A stretch of 64,000 bases of DNA from Pseudomonas sp. MWU15-20650 (GCF_023242475.1 NZ_JALJFG010000001.1:248001-312000), one strand, 5' to 3'; shown: positions 17,290-26,377, counted from the stretch's first letter. Program-made: numbers and translations. The notes: generated by a model not told the origin, from the sequence alone.

Positions 17290-18195
17290 ATGAGTAAAGT
17301 CAGTGTGTTGGTGGTGGATGACGCCTCGTTTATTCGCGACTTGGTGAAGAAGTGCCTGCGCAATTACTTCCCTGGGATCAAGATCGAAGATGCGGTGAAC
17401 GGCAAAAAGGCGCAATCCATCCTGATGCGCGAAACCTTCGACCTGGTGCTGTGTGACTGGGAAATGCCGGAGATGTCCGGTCTGGAGCTGTTGACCTGGT
17501 GCCGTGAGCAGGCCCACCTGAAGGCCATGCCATTTGTGATGGTGACCAGCCGTGGCGACAAGGAAAACGTGGTGCAGGCTATCCAGGCTGGCGTTTCCGG
17601 TTACGTCAGCAAGCCATTCACCAACGAACAGTTGCTGAACAAGGTCAAGCAGGCCCTGCACAAGGTTGGCCGCCTGGATGCACTGATCGCCAGTGCGCCA
17701 ACCAAGATGAATTCGGCCTTTGGCAACGATTCCTTGAGCGCCCTGACCGGTGGCAAGCCTGAGGCGGTCAAGCCGGCCCCGGCCCCGGTGGCGGCGGCAC
17801 CCAGCAAAGGTCTGCTCAACAACCCACCCGTAGCGGCACCTGCGGCCGCGCCAGCCGGCGGTCGTGGTCAGGGCCAGCTGCGCCTGTCCAGTGGCACCCA
17901 GCAATGCGTGATCAAGGCGTTGAGCATCAAGGAAGCGCTGCTGGTGGTACGCCGTGGCGAAGTCCTGCCTCAGGTACTGGAAAGCGCCGTGTTGGACCTT
18001 GAGCAGGGCGACAATGCCGAAGTCGCGCGTCTCAACGGCTACCTGCACGCTATCGTTGCCTACGAACCCAAGCCTGACAGCGACTGGCTGCAACTGACCT
18101 TCCGCTTTATCGACCAGGATGCGCAGAAGATGGACTACATTTCGCGGCTGATTGCCCGCGGGACGGCGCAGAAGCATTTTGTGCCGGGTGCGTAA
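17290..18195 (+). CDS. Response regulator with REC and degenerate PilZ-like C-terminal domain
   Basis: 301-residue protein. Residues 1-125 are a receiver domain: acidic pair D10/D11, phospho-acceptor D56 in LVLCDWEMPEMSG, T/S near 84 (VTSRGD) and K at 106 (SKPF). A linker of about 60 residues rich in Ala and Pro follows. The last 110 residues resemble the PilZ barrel but lack the RxxxR and (D/N)xSxxG residues needed for c-di-GMP, so binding is doubtful. No DNA-binding domain is present. The gene sits between phoU and phoR-phoB in a conserved Pseudomonas arrangement. No kinase is adjacent except PhoR, and a link to it is not shown. A promoter must lie in the 17170-17285 interval. Confidence 0.85.
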   Translation: MSKVSVLVVDDASFIRDLVKKCLRNYFPGIKIEDAVNGKKAQSILMRETFDLVLCDWEMPEMSGLELLTWCREQAHLKAMPFVMVTSRGDKENVVQAIQAGVSGYVSKPFTNEQLLNKVKQALHKVGRLDALIASAPTKMNSAFGNDSLSALTGGKPEAVKPAPAPVAAAPSKGLLNNPPVAAPAAAPAGGRGQGQLRLSSGTQQCVIKALSIKEALLVVRRGEVLPQVLESAVLDLEQGDNAEVARLNGYLHAIVAYEPKPDSDWLQLTFRFIDQDAQKMDYISRLIARGTAQKHFVPGA

Positions 18196-18218
18196 GCCTC
18201 AAAGCGATGCCTGACAGA

Positions 18219-18240
18219 TGTGGGAGGGGGTGTCCCTCCC
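18219..18240. repeat. REP palindrome after the response-regulator gene
   Basis: TGTGGGAGGGGGTGTCCCTCCC is a shortened member of the TGTGGGAGGG family, with one arm truncated. It lies 24 bases after the upstream stop. Confidence 0.7.
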
Positions 18241-18322
18241 GAACTGGTTCTTCATTGCGACCTACACAGTTGTCATGATCGGCTGCTAGCTTGACGCTCA
18301 GTCATCCCGGCAGGTTTGCGCC

Positions 18323-18985
18323 ATGCTCACGCGTCTATTGCTGTGTTGCGTACTGGCTGCGGTCGCGACTGCGGCCCAGGCCATGACCCTCTACAAATCC
18401 ACCGATGCCAATGGCAGGGTGTTTTTCAGCGACCAGCAAACCCCTGGCGCCCAGGCGTTCGTGATCCAGGAGCGCAAGGTCGAGCGTCCGATACTCCAGA
18501 GGCCCAAAGCCCCTTACCCTCAGCAAGCCTACCGCTACCCGTTACCCTGGCGCGGTGGCCCTTTCCGGCTGACCCAAGGCCCCAACGGCAGTTTCAGTCA
18601 CACCGATACCAAGAGTCGCTACGCCAGGGATATCGCCATGCCCGAAGGCACGCCGATCATTGCGGCGAGGAGCGGCACGGTGGTCAAGACCGAGAATAGG
18701 CAGGCCGGACGCGGCGGCGACGCGTCAGGGAATTTCGTGCGGGTACGCCACGATGACGGCACCGAGGGCGTGTATCTGCACCTCAAGCAAGGTTCGGTGA
18801 GTGTCCGGGTGGGGCAGCGTGTGGCGGTGGGCAGCCCGCTGGCATTGTCGGGCAATACCGGCAACAGCAGCGGGCCGCATTTGCACTTCGTGGTGCAACA
18901 GGTTTCCGAGGCGGGGCTGGTCTCGATCCCATATGAGTTCAACCAGCCGGTCGGCACATTGCCCAACTTTGCGTTGGGCAATTGA
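18323..18985 (+). CDS. Secreted M23-family peptidoglycan endopeptidase with DUF4124-like N-terminus
   Basis: 220-residue protein with a signal peptide (MLTRLLLCCVLAAVATAAQA). A DUF4124-type segment (MTLYKSTDANGRVFFSDQQT) follows. The C-terminal M23/LytM domain spans about residues 85-200. Its zinc-site residues are visible as H93 in FSHTDTKSRYARDIAMPEGT, with the D of the HxxxxxxxD pattern at 101, and HLHF late in the domain (GPHLHFVV). It probably cleaves peptide cross-links of murein in the periplasm or acts as an amidase activator. It ends four bases from the convergent CNNM gene. Confidence 0.88.
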   Translation: MLTRLLLCCVLAAVATAAQAMTLYKSTDANGRVFFSDQQTPGAQAFVIQERKVERPILQRPKAPYPQQAYRYPLPWRGGPFRLTQGPNGSFSHTDTKSRYARDIAMPEGTPIIAARSGTVVKTENRQAGRGGDASGNFVRVRHDDGTEGVYLHLKQGSVSVRVGQRVAVGSPLALSGNTGNSSGPHLHFVVQQVSEAGLVSIPYEFNQPVGTLPNFALGN

Positions 18986-18989
18986 GGCG

Positions 18990-20330
18990 TCAGTCCAGCA
19001 ACAGGACCTTGGCCAGCACGATCTTCGGCCCTTTCATCTTCTTGATGATGATCCGCAAGCCTTCGACCTCCAGTACCTCTTCCTCTTCCGGCACCCGCTT
19101 GAGGGTGTCGTAGATCAAGCCGGCCAGGGTTTCGGCTTCGATATGGTCCAGGTCCACGCCCAGCAGGCGTTCAACCTTGAACAGCGGCGTATCACCTCGT
19201 ACCAGCAGCTTGCCCGGCTGGTAGGCCAGGATGCCGCGTTCGGCCTTGCGGTGTTCGTCCTGGATATCGCCGACCAGTACTTCCAGCACGTCTTCCATCG
19301 TCAGGTAGCCGATGACCTTACCGTCGGCTTCCTCCACCAGGGCGAAGTGCGCGCCGCCTTTGCGGAACTGCTCCAGCAGTTGCGACAACGGCATATGCCG
19401 CGACACGCGCTCCAGCGGGCGGGTCAGCTCGGCCAGGTTGAACGATTCGGGGATATGGTCCAGCGCCGCCAATTCCAGCAACAGGTCCTTGATGTGCAGC
19501 AGGCCCACAAACTCGTTACGCACCGCGTCATACACCGGGTAGCGGCTGAATTTATGACGACGGAACAGCGCGAGGATTTCCTTGAGCGGGGCGTTGAAGT
19601 CCAGGGTCACCAGGTCTTCCCGGGAATTGGCCCAGTCCACTACTTCCAGCTCGCCCATTTCCACGGCGGAGGCCAGTACACGCATGCCTTGGTCGCTCGG
19701 GTCCTGGCCGCGGCTGGAGTGCAGGATCAGCTTGAGTTCTTCGCGGCTGTAATGGTGTTCGTGGTGGGGGCCAGGCTCGCCTTGGCCGGCGATGCGCAGA
19801 ATGGCGTTGGCGCTGGCGTTGAGCAGGTAGATGGCCGGGTACATCGCCCAGTAGAACAGGTACAGCGGCACTGCCGTCCACAGCGACAGCAGCTCGGGCT
19901 TGCGAATGGCCCAGGACTTGGGCGCCAGCTCACCGACGACGATGTGCAGGTAGGAGATCACGAAAAAGGCGGCAAAGAACGACACGCCCTTGATCACTTC
20001 GGGCGATTGCACGCCCACAGCGTCCAGTAACGGTTCGAGGATGTGCGCAAAGGCCGGCTCACCGACCCAACCCAGGCCCAGCGAGGCCAGGGTGATACCC
20101 AGTTGGCAGGCCGACAGGTAGGCGTCGAGCTGGCTGTGCACGGTGCGCAGGATCTGCCCGCGCCAGCCGTTTTTGTGGGCGATGGACTCGACCCGGGTGG
20201 CGCGCAATTTGACCATGGCAAATTCCGCCGCAACGAAGAAGCCGTTGAGCAGTACCAGGATCAGTGCAAAAAGAATCATGCCGAAATCGGCGAAGAGTGT
20301 CGCGAGGGTAATACCAGGGGAAGGGTCCAT
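18990..20330 (-). CDS. CNNM/CBS transporter-associated membrane protein (HlyC/CorC, UPF0053 family)
   Basis: 446-residue inner-membrane protein. An N-terminal DUF21 (CNNM) domain with three to four membrane segments covers about residues 1-200 (FGMILFALILVLLNGFFVAA is the first). A pair of CBS domains follows (VMEDVLEVLVG marks the second), then a CorC_HlyC C-terminal domain. Family members are implicated in Mg2+ or Co2+ efflux; the old name hemolysin is misleading. I chose the ATG at 20330 (MDPSPGITLATLF), although the ribosome site is weak, because the 25-residue upstream extension has no similarity to the family. Confidence 0.9.
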   Translation of the reverse strand: MDPSPGITLATLFADFGMILFALILVLLNGFFVAAEFAMVKLRATRVESIAHKNGWRGQILRTVHSQLDAYLSACQLGITLASLGLGWVGEPAFAHILEPLLDAVGVQSPEVIKGVSFFAAFFVISYLHIVVGELAPKSWAIRKPELLSLWTAVPLYLFYWAMYPAIYLLNASANAILRIAGQGEPGPHHEHHYSREELKLILHSSRGQDPSDQGMRVLASAVEMGELEVVDWANSREDLVTLDFNAPLKEILALFRRHKFSRYPVYDAVRNEFVGLLHIKDLLLELAALDHIPESFNLAELTRPLERVSRHMPLSQLLEQFRKGGAHFALVEEADGKVIGYLTMEDVLEVLVGDIQDEHRKAERGILAYQPGKLLVRGDTPLFKVERLLGVDLDHIEAETLAGLIYDTLKRVPEEEEVLEVEGLRIIIKKMKGPKIVLAKVLLLD

Positions 20331-20485
20331 GATGGGGTTGTGCAGGTTCCGTGTGTTCAATAAGGGGTGACAGGTGGGCCTGAAAGGCAGGCACAAGTCG
20401 GCCAATGTAGCGGCTGACGGGGCGCTTGCCTAGTACTCGCTGCCAGGCGGGGCTGAAATGCGGCCTCTAAAACACGGCAAGTCCA

Positions 20486-20578
20486 AATGTGGGAGGGGGC
20501 TTGCTCCCGATAGCCGTGTGTCAGTCAGCACAGCTGATGCGGGTACACCGCCGTCGGGAGCAGGTCCCTTCCCACATT
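20486..20578. repeat. Paired REP elements in inverted orientation
   Basis: AATGTGGGAGGGGGCTTGCT (20486-20505, continuing as CCCGA) and its inverted partner TCGGGAGCAGGTCCCTTCCC (20554-20573, then ACATT) face each other about 45 bases apart. Each arm also folds on itself. This is the two-REP BIME arrangement common in pseudomonads, lying just beyond the phoR stop. Confidence 0.85.
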
Positions 20579-20599
20579 GGGTTTTGTGCTGTGTTTGAG

Positions 20600-21922
20600 T
20601 TATTCATCGTTTCCCACGAGCCGCGAGCGGGTCACCTGCGTCGTAGGAAAGTGGCAGGTAAAGGTGCTGCCGTGCCCCAGCACGCTGCTGATTTCCAGGC
20701 GGGCCCGATGGCGCAGCAGCACATGCTTGACGATCGCCAGGCCCAGCCCGGTGCCGCCGGTGTTGGAGTTGCGGCTGGAGTCGACGCGGTAGAAGCGTTC
20801 GGTCAGGCGTGGCAGGTGCTTGGCGTCGATACCGATACCCGAGTCCTGCACACTCAGGTGCGCGCCATGCTCGTCGGCCCACCAGCGGATGCGGATATTG
20901 CCCTTGTCCTGGGTGTACTTCACGGCGTTGAACACCAGGTTGGAAAACGCACTGCGCAACTCGCCTTCGCTGCCCTTGAGCAGTACCAGCGGGTCGGCTT
21001 CCAGGGTGATTTGCTGGCCGCGCTGGCCGGAGAGGGCCTGGGCGTCGTTCTTGATGGTCTGCAACAGGCTTTGCACCGCCACCGGGTGGTTATCCGACGG
21101 GTAATCGGTGGCCTCAAGCTTGGCCAGCAACAGCAGGTCGTTGAGCAGGGTCTGCATGCGTGAGCCTTGCTGTTGCATCTGCTGCAGGGCACGGCTCCAG
21201 CGCGGGTTGATCTCGTCAACGTTGTCCAGCAACGTTTCCAGGTAGCCGCAGATCACCGTCAGCGGTGTGCGCAATTCATGGGAGACGTTGGCGACGAAGT
21301 CTTTGCGCATCTGCTCCAACTGGTGGATGCGGGTCACATCACGCACCAGCATCAGGTGCTCGTTATTGCCGTAGCGCGTCAGGTACAGCTGGATGCGCAC
21401 GCGGTCGTTGGTAGGCGAGGGGATTTCCAGGGCTTCTTCGTAGTTGTCCTGCTCGAAATACTCCTTGAAACGCGGGTGGCGCACCAGGTTGGTCACCGGC
21501 TGGCCACTGTCCTGGGGCGTCTTCAGGCCCAGCAGGGTCTCGGCGGCGCGGTTCCACCATTCCAGGTTGCCGTCGCTGTCGAGCATGATCACCGCGTCTT
21601 TGAGCGCGGCGGTGGATTCCTGCACCCGGTCGATCACCGCTTGCAGGCGCCCGCGTACCCGTTGGTCGCGGCGTTGCAGGTGGTAGATGCTGTCGAACAC
21701 CTCGCCCCACAGGCCATAGCCGTCGGGTGGTGCTTCGTCGGGTTTGTGCTGGCGCAGCCATTCATGCAGGCGAAGCAATTGTTTGAGGGTCCAGCCCAGA
21801 TACAGGCCAATGCCGACGGCCAGGCTCCAGCCGTAATAGCCGCTGATCAGGCCCACCAGCAGGCAGCCGGTGATCAACACAAGCATGTGGCGGATCAGGG
21901 TGCCATGCCAGTTTTGGTTCAA
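20600..21922 (-). CDS. phoR: Phosphate regulon sensor histidine kinase PhoR
   Basis: 440-residue membrane kinase that phosphorylates PhoB on phosphate limitation. Two N-terminal membrane segments (about residues 12-45) are followed by a PAS domain (MLDSDGNLEWWNRAAETLLG, near residues 115-135). The H-box NVSHELRTPLTVICGYLE has its histidine near 213. The N-box (NLVFNAVKYTQ), G1 (VQDSGIGID) and G2 (GGTGLGLAIVKHV) ATPase motifs follow. The start appears to be TTG at 21922, with AAGGA seven bases upstream; the first ATG is 13 codons later, inside the membrane segment. It follows phoB after a repeat-containing spacer of about 100 bases. Confidence 0.96.
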   Translation of the reverse strand: MNQNWHGTLIRHMLVLITGCLLVGLISGYYGWSLAVGIGLYLGWTLKQLLRLHEWLRQHKPDEAPPDGYGLWGEVFDSIYHLQRRDQRVRGRLQAVIDRVQESTAALKDAVIMLDSDGNLEWWNRAAETLLGLKTPQDSGQPVTNLVRHPRFKEYFEQDNYEEALEIPSPTNDRVRIQLYLTRYGNNEHLMLVRDVTRIHQLEQMRKDFVANVSHELRTPLTVICGYLETLLDNVDEINPRWSRALQQMQQQGSRMQTLLNDLLLLAKLEATDYPSDNHPVAVQSLLQTIKNDAQALSGQRGQQITLEADPLVLLKGSEGELRSAFSNLVFNAVKYTQDKGNIRIRWWADEHGAHLSVQDSGIGIDAKHLPRLTERFYRVDSSRNSNTGGTGLGLAIVKHVLLRHRARLEISSVLGHGSTFTCHFPTTQVTRSRLVGNDE

Positions 21923-21939
21923 GGTGCGTCCTTCGGAGC

Positions 21940-22019
21940 AGTTTCAAGTTTCAAGCTGCAAGCTCCAAGCTTAAGCAGTCCCGCTTTTAACTTGCGGCTT
22001 GTGGCTGGTTGCTTATAGC
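21940..22019. repeat. Intergenic GCAAG/CTTGC repeat between phoB and phoR
   Basis: Iterated words such as TTTCAAG, CTGCAAGC and CTCCAAGC face CTTGCGGCTTG and GCTTATAGCT, and can fold back on each other. The sequence resembles the element at 16251-16344. It would be transcribed between phoB and phoR and could lower phoR expression relative to phoB. Confidence 0.6.
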
Positions 22020-22709
22020 TCAACCTTTGGTTGAAAACCGATAGCCGGTGCCGCGCACGGTTTGTACCAGATTCTCGTACGCATCGCCCAAGGCTTTGCG
22101 CAGTCGGCGGATATGCACGTCAACGGTGCGCTCTTCTACATAGACATTGCCGCCCCACACTTGGTCGAGCAACTGGCCACGGGTGTAGGCGCGTTCCTGA
22201 TGGGTCATGAAAAATTGCAGCAGGCGGTATTCGGTCGGGCCCATCTCGGCGGGTTTGCCGTCGATGGTCACGCGGTGGCTGATCGGGTCCAGCAGCAGGC
22301 CGCCGACTTCGATGGGCGCCTCACCATCAGTCGGGCCTGCGCGACGCAGCACGGCTTTGAGGCGCGCGACCAGTTCACGTGGGGAAAAGGGCTTGGTGAT
22401 GTAGTCATCGGCACCGACTTCCAGGCCCTGGATCTTGTTGTCCTCTTCGCCCTTGGCGGTGAGCATGATGATCGGGATGTCCCCGGTCAGCTCGTCACGT
22501 TTGAGGCGGCGGGCCAGTTCGATACCGGAGGTGCCGGGCAGCATCCAGTCGAGCAGGATCAGGTCCGGTTTACGGTCGACGATAATGGCATGGGCCTGCT
22601 GGGAGTTCTCCGCCTCCAGGCAGTCATAGCCGGCCATTTCCAACGCAACGGCGATCATTTCGCGAATGGGCGCTTCGTCGTCAACGATCAGAATGCTCCT
22701 GCCAACCAT
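22020..22709 (-). CDS. phoB: Phosphate regulon response regulator PhoB
   Basis: 229-residue OmpR-type regulator. The receiver domain has D10/D11, phospho-acceptor D54 ([10 protein letters not shown]) and K105 ([12 protein letters not shown]). The C-terminal winged helix ([20 protein letters not shown] and [14 protein letters not shown]) binds Pho boxes and contacts sigma-70. It activates pstS, pstC and its own gene. The ATG at 22709 is preceded by AAGAGGATTTAGGC. A Pho box and TCTAAT -10 lie 54-71 bases and about 40 bases upstream on the same strand. Confidence 0.98.
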   Translation of the reverse strand: MVGRSILIVDDEAPIREMIAVALEMAGYDCLEAENSQQAHAIIVDRKPDLILLDWMLPGTSGIELARRLKRDELTGDIPIIMLTAKGEEDNKIQGLEVGADDYITKPFSPRELVARLKAVLRRAGPTDGEAPIEVGGLLLDPISHRVTIDGKPAEMGPTEYRLLQFFMTHQERAYTRGQLLDQVWGGNVYVEERTVDVHIRRLRKALGDAYENLVQTVRGTGYRFSTKG

Positions 22710-22721
22710 GCCTAAATCCTC

Positions 22722-22739
22722 TTGTCATTTAACTGTCTT
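22722..22739 (+). promoter_or_regulatory. Second Pho-box-like repeat, plus-strand orientation
   Basis: TTGTCAT-TTAA-CTGTCTT fits the PhoB direct repeat with two mismatches but points away from phoB. TAGATA at 22749-22754 lies about ten bases downstream, so a rightward promoter toward the small secreted protein at 22863 is possible. It overlaps the phoB leader. Confidence 0.45.
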
Positions 22740-22762
22740 GCGCCGCATTAGATAACGGAATT

Positions 22763-22780
22763 ATTGCAGTCGTGTGACAG
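22763..22780 (-). promoter_or_regulatory. Candidate Pho box and promoter of phoB
   Basis: On the minus strand, CTGTCAC-ACGA-CTGCAAT matches the PhoB direct repeat. Exactly ten bases downstream is TCTAAT (22752-22747), a near-consensus -10. The predicted start leaves a leader of about 30 bases with a good ribosome site. This supports autoregulation of phoB-phoR, which is known for the family. Confidence 0.72.
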
Positions 22781-22862
22781 TAATTTAGCCGCTTGGGCAA
22801 TTTGCGGCACTCTGGACTACGCTTTGGGTCCGAATCCTGACAACCACAAAAGGAAGGTTCCG

Positions 22863-23243
22863 ATGACTTACAGTACGATTTCCTGGAAAGCCCTGCTGGT
22901 CACGGCGGCGTTGACGCTGCCGACGCTGGCGTTTGCGGCAGACCCGGCGATGACCAAAGACGGGATGCTGGTGGATCACAAGGGCATGACGCTCTACACC
23001 TTTGCCAAGGATGCTGGTGGCAAGTCCATGTGCAACGACAAGTGCGCCGCTAACTGGCCACCCTTGATGGCAGAGTCCACCGACAAGCCTATGGGCAAGT
23101 GGACCGTGATTACCCGTGATGATCAAAAGAGCCAGTGGGCCTACAGTGGCAAACCGCTCTACACCTTCGTCATGGACAAGAAGGCCGGTGACATGACCGG
23201 TGAAGGCAAAATGGACGGAGCCTGGATGGTTGCCAAGCCTTAG
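22863..23243 (+). CDS. Small secreted protein with COG4315-type repeats
   Basis: 126-residue protein with a signal peptide of about 24 residues (ISWKALLVTAALTLPTLAFA then AD). The mature part holds two copies of a short Y-x-aromatic-x-x-D repeat: GMTLYTFAKDAGGKSMC near residue 40 and GKPLYTFVMDKKAGDMTGEG near 100. It has a cysteine pair, CNDKC, and an ANWPP motif. This is the pattern of predicted secreted or lipoproteins in COG4315; no lipobox cysteine is visible. The function is unknown. The ATG follows AAAGGAAGG. A Pho-box-like site lies about 125 bases upstream. Confidence 0.85.
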   Translation: MTYSTISWKALLVTAALTLPTLAFAADPAMTKDGMLVDHKGMTLYTFAKDAGGKSMCNDKCAANWPPLMAESTDKPMGKWTVITRDDQKSQWAYSGKPLYTFVMDKKAGDMTGEGKMDGAWMVAKP

Positions 23244-23257
23244 CCCAGCCCACTAAT

Positions 23258-23280
23258 GATGAGGGGCCTGGCCCCTCATC
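23258..23280. terminator. Bidirectional stem-loop between the secreted-protein gene and ubiA
   Basis: GATGAGGGGC and GCCCCTCATC form a perfect ten-base stem with a CTG loop. It overlaps the ubiA stop codon and lies 15 bases after the convergent gene. It probably ends both transcripts, although no T run is present. Confidence 0.65.
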
Positions 23281-24166
23281 GAAACCCGTAGTCAGCCACA
23301 ATCCCGACAAAAATCGCCAACCCGGCCCAGTGGTTGTGCAAAAACGCCTTGAAGCATTTCAGGCGGTCCCGGTCCCGTGTGTACCAGAACTCCCAGGCAA
23401 AACAGCCCGCCGCCGCCAGCAGCCCGAGGTGGAACCAGCCACCCAGCTCGAACCGCGCACCGGCCAGCAACAGGCACACCAACGAAAGCCCTTGCAGGGT
23501 CAGGATGATCACGCGGTCGGCATCGCCGAACAGAATGGCGGTGGACTTCACCCCGATCTTCAAGTCGTCGTCACGGTCCGTCATCGCGTAATAAGTGTCA
23601 TAGCCCACCGTCCACAACAGGTTGGCGATATACAGCAGCCACGCGATAGCGGGCAGGTGGCCGGTCTCTGCGGTAAACGCCATCGGCATGCCCCAGGAAA
23701 ACGCCGCCCCCAGCACCACCTGCGGGTAATAGGTGTAGCGCTTCATGAACGGGTAGCTCGCCGCCAGCGCCAAACCGCCCAGTGACAGCAGGATGGTAGA
23801 GGCGTTGGTCAGCAGCACCAGCAGGAAGCTGATGCCCATCAGCACCGCAAAGAACACCAGTGCCTCTTTCGAGCTGATTTTTCCGCTCACCAGTGGCCGT
23901 TGCTCGGTGCGTTTCACGTGGCCATCGACCTTGCGGTCAGCCCAGTCATTGATCACGCAGCCACCGGCGCGAGTCAGTACCACGCCCAGCACGAAGATCA
24001 CGATATTGAGCAGTGACGGCGAACCCTTGCCGGCAATCCACAGCGCCCACAGCGTTGGCCACAGCAGCAGGTAGATGCCAATGGGCTTGTCCATGCGCGT
24101 TAGCTGAATGAAATCCCAGGCCCTGGGGTTCAGGCGGTTCAAGGACTTGAGCAGACGTTGATACAT
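23276..24166 (-). CDS. ubiA: 4-hydroxybenzoate octaprenyltransferase UbiA
   Basis: 296-residue polytopic inner-membrane enzyme that attaches the polyprenyl tail to 4-hydroxybenzoate in ubiquinone synthesis. Both Asp-rich Mg-diphosphate motifs are present: NDWADRKVD near residue 76 and DRDDDLKIG near 197. About eight to nine membrane segments follow the family pattern. The start MYQRLLKSL overlaps the ubiC stop (TGATG) and has GGAG eight bases upstream; a TTG two codons earlier is less likely. Overlap with ubiC indicates translational coupling. Confidence 0.96.
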   Translation of the reverse strand: MYQRLLKSLNRLNPRAWDFIQLTRMDKPIGIYLLLWPTLWALWIAGKGSPSLLNIVIFVLGVVLTRAGGCVINDWADRKVDGHVKRTEQRPLVSGKISSKEALVFFAVLMGISFLLVLLTNASTILLSLGGLALAASYPFMKRYTYYPQVVLGAAFSWGMPMAFTAETGHLPAIAWLLYIANLLWTVGYDTYYAMTDRDDDLKIGVKSTAILFGDADRVIILTLQGLSLVCLLLAGARFELGGWFHLGLLAAAGCFAWEFWYTRDRDRLKCFKAFLHNHWAGLAIFVGIVADYGFR

Positions 24167-24729
24167 CAGCAATTCTCCGGGTGGCCATGCAGCGCATGCC
24201 AGAAACTCGGCAGGAAAATTTCCGCCACCAGTACACTCAGCAACCCGCGATCAAAGCGTGAGCGGCGCGCCCACAGGCCATCGGTCTGGTCTGCTGTCGG
24301 CAGCCACTGACGAGGGTAATGGCACACCTCGATGGCCTGGCGGGTAAAGGCACGGTCGCAGAACAGCAATTCGCCCAGCGAGCGGCTGCCCAACGCGTCC
24401 ATGTGCAACCCGTCGCCCTGCAAGGCACTGCGAGCCGCTACGCTGCGGGCGAACACCCACGGCTGGCCATGCCCGCGCAAATAGACCTCGCGCACCCAAC
24501 CAATACTGGCGGGGGCGAGGTCCAAGGCGGCGCATTCATCATCGCGCAACGGCTGCCAGCCTTCGAACAGTGGCGTCACGCTGAAACCGTCATTGGACAG
24601 CCGCGTCAGCCGCCGCGTCAGCGAGCCTTCGTCGAACAGCCAATTGAGGACCAGGGGCGCGGGCACAGGGGCCAGAAGGCTCTGGGTCAGCCATTGGCAA
24701 GCATCGGGAAGGGCGATTGAGTGCGGCAC
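24166..24729 (-). CDS. ubiC: Chorismate lyase UbiC
   Basis: 187-residue cytoplasmic enzyme that converts chorismate to 4-hydroxybenzoate and pyruvate, the committed step for ubiquinone. The pattern GSLTRRL near residue 35, [18 protein letters not shown] near 80-97 and LGELLFCD near 120 matches the UbiC family, including the arginine and glutamate of the active site. The start appears to be GTG at 24729, without a strong ribosome site. It is translationally coupled to ubiA and divergent from the rubredoxin gene. Confidence 0.93.
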   Translation of the reverse strand: MPHSIALPDACQWLTQSLLAPVPAPLVLNWLFDEGSLTRRLTRLSNDGFSVTPLFEGWQPLRDDECAALDLAPASIGWVREVYLRGHGQPWVFARSVAARSALQGDGLHMDALGSRSLGELLFCDRAFTRQAIEVCHYPRQWLPTADQTDGLWARRSRFDRGLLSVLVAEIFLPSFWHALHGHPENC

Positions 24730-24925
24730 GGTGAGTCAGTATTGGCAGCAAAAGAGGCGGCGAGCTTATCATGGCACCCTGATCTTTTGCCGTGTCAAAC
24801 CCGTCGTTTGCATCGATCGTGCTTGCATCTGCCGGCCCCGATCAGTACAAAACGCCCTGAGTCGCGCGGCAACGCTGGATCTATCGATCGCCGGCCAAGA
24901 TGCCTGGACCTTGAGGAAGCAAGTA

Positions 24926-25093
24926 ATGAAGAAGTGGCAATGTGTAGTCTGCGGCCTGATCTATGACGAAAAAGACGGTTGGCCGGATGACGGAATCGCT
25001 CCGGGCACCCTGTGGCAGGACGTCCCGGAAGACTGGCTATGCCCGGACTGCGGCGTGGGCAAAATGGATTTCGAAATGATCGAAATCGGTTAA
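24926..25093 (+). CDS. rubA: Rubredoxin
   Basis: 55-residue iron protein with the two CxxCG knuckles that hold a single Fe: C6-VV-C9-G and C39-PD-C42-G. The aromatic core WQC, IYDE and WLCPDCG is canonical. It carries electrons from the NAD(P)H-dependent reductase encoded 36 bases downstream to alkane hydroxylases or to oxidative-stress enzymes; the acceptor is not in the window. The ATG at 24926 follows GAGGAAGCAAGTA. Confidence 0.97.
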   Translation: MKKWQCVVCGLIYDEKDGWPDDGIAPGTLWQDVPEDWLCPDCGVGKMDFEMIEIG

Positions 25094-25129
25094 TTCTTAG
25101 TTTAAGACACGTACTACAAGGAGAAAGGA

Positions 25130-26278
25130 ATGAACGCACCTGTCGTGATCATCGGCACAGGATTGGCCGGATACAACGTAGCCCGGGAGTTTCGCAAGCT
25201 CGACAGCGAGACCCCATTGCTGCTGATCACCGCGGATGACGGGCGCTCCTACTCCAAGCCCATGCTCTCCACCGGCTTTGGCAAGAACAAGGAAGCCGAC
25301 GGCCTGAGTATGGCCGAACCGGGTGCCATGGCCGAGCAACTCAAGGCCGAAGTGCGCACCCACACCCGCATCAGCGGTATCGACCCAGGCCACAAGCGCC
25401 TGTGGATCGGCGAGGAAGCGGTGGTTTACCGCGACCTGATCCTGGCCTGGGGCGCAGAGACCGTGCGTGTACCGGTCGAGGGTGACGCGGCTGAGCTGAT
25501 TTTCCCGATCAACGACCTCGAAGACTACGCACGCTTTCGCGCCGCGGCTGCCGGCAAACGCCGCGTGCTGCTGCTCGGTGCCGGCCTGATCGGCTGCGAG
25601 TTTGCCAACGACCTGATCCTCGGCGGCTATGAAATCGACCTGGTCGCGCCCTGCGAGCAAGTCATGCCGACTTTGCTGCACCCGGCAGCGGCCGCCGCCG
25701 TGCAAGCTGGGCTGGAAGGTCTGGGCGCGCGTTTCCACCTGGGCCCGGTGCTCAACCGCCTGCAGCGCACTGCAGACGGCCTGGAAGCGCACCTGTCGGA
25801 CGGTGAAGTGATTCACTGCGACCTGGTGGTCTCCGCCATCGGCCTGCGCCCACGCGTGGACCTGGCCGCCGCCGCCGGCTTGCAAATCAACCGCGGGATC
25901 ATGGTGGACCGTCACCTCAAGACCTCCCACGCCAATATCTACGCCCTGGGCGACTGCGCCGAGGTCGACGGCCTTAACCTGCTATACGTGATGCCACTGA
26001 TGAGCTGCGCCCGCACCCTGGCCCAGACCCTGGCCGGCAACGCCACGGCGGTCAGCTACGGGCCGATGCCGATCACCGTGAAGACCCCGATCTGCCCACT
26101 GGTGGTATCGCCACCGCCACGGGGTAGCGAAGGCGTGTGGAGCGTCGAAGGGCAGGGCGCCGACATCAAGGCCCTGTGCCGCGATGCCAGCGGCCGCCTG
26201 CTGGGCTACGCGCTGACAGGCAGCGCCGTAATGGAAAAACTGGCCCTGAACAAAGAACTTCCGCCGTTGCTGGCGTAA
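25130..26278 (+). CDS. rubB: Rubredoxin:NAD+ reductase
   Basis: 382-residue FAD/NAD(P) oxidoreductase of the AlkT/RubB type, which passes electrons from NADH to rubredoxin. The N-terminal FAD-binding motif is [12 protein letters not shown] (residues 8-19). The NAD-binding motif is [14 protein letters not shown] near residue 148, and the second FAD motif is [15 protein letters not shown] near 267. The ribosome site AAGGAGAAAGG is strong. It forms an operon with rubA, whose product is its partner. Confidence 0.95.
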   Translation: MNAPVVIIGTGLAGYNVAREFRKLDSETPLLLITADDGRSYSKPMLSTGFGKNKEADGLSMAEPGAMAEQLKAEVRTHTRISGIDPGHKRLWIGEEAVVYRDLILAWGAETVRVPVEGDAAELIFPINDLEDYARFRAAAAGKRRVLLLGAGLIGCEFANDLILGGYEIDLVAPCEQVMPTLLHPAAAAAVQAGLEGLGARFHLGPVLNRLQRTADGLEAHLSDGEVIHCDLVVSAIGLRPRVDLAAAAGLQINRGIMVDRHLKTSHANIYALGDCAEVDGLNLLYVMPLMSCARTLAQTLAGNATAVSYGPMPITVKTPICPLVVSPPPRGSEGVWSVEGQGADIKALCRDASGRLLGYALTGSAVMEKLALNKELPPLLA

Positions 26279-26377
26279 ATACGGGTCGTTCTGTCGGAAT
26301 CAGCACGTTCTTACCCCTAGAAAGGTCGCCACGAGACTGGCGGAGCGTGCGAGGGCATGCCATCCTCACTCCCGTCT

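Noticed and set aside
20486..20578. Regularly spaced palindromes that might suggest a CRISPR array
   Set aside because: Only two inverted copies with unequal arms occur at each place, not direct repeats with uniform spacers. They are REP pairs.
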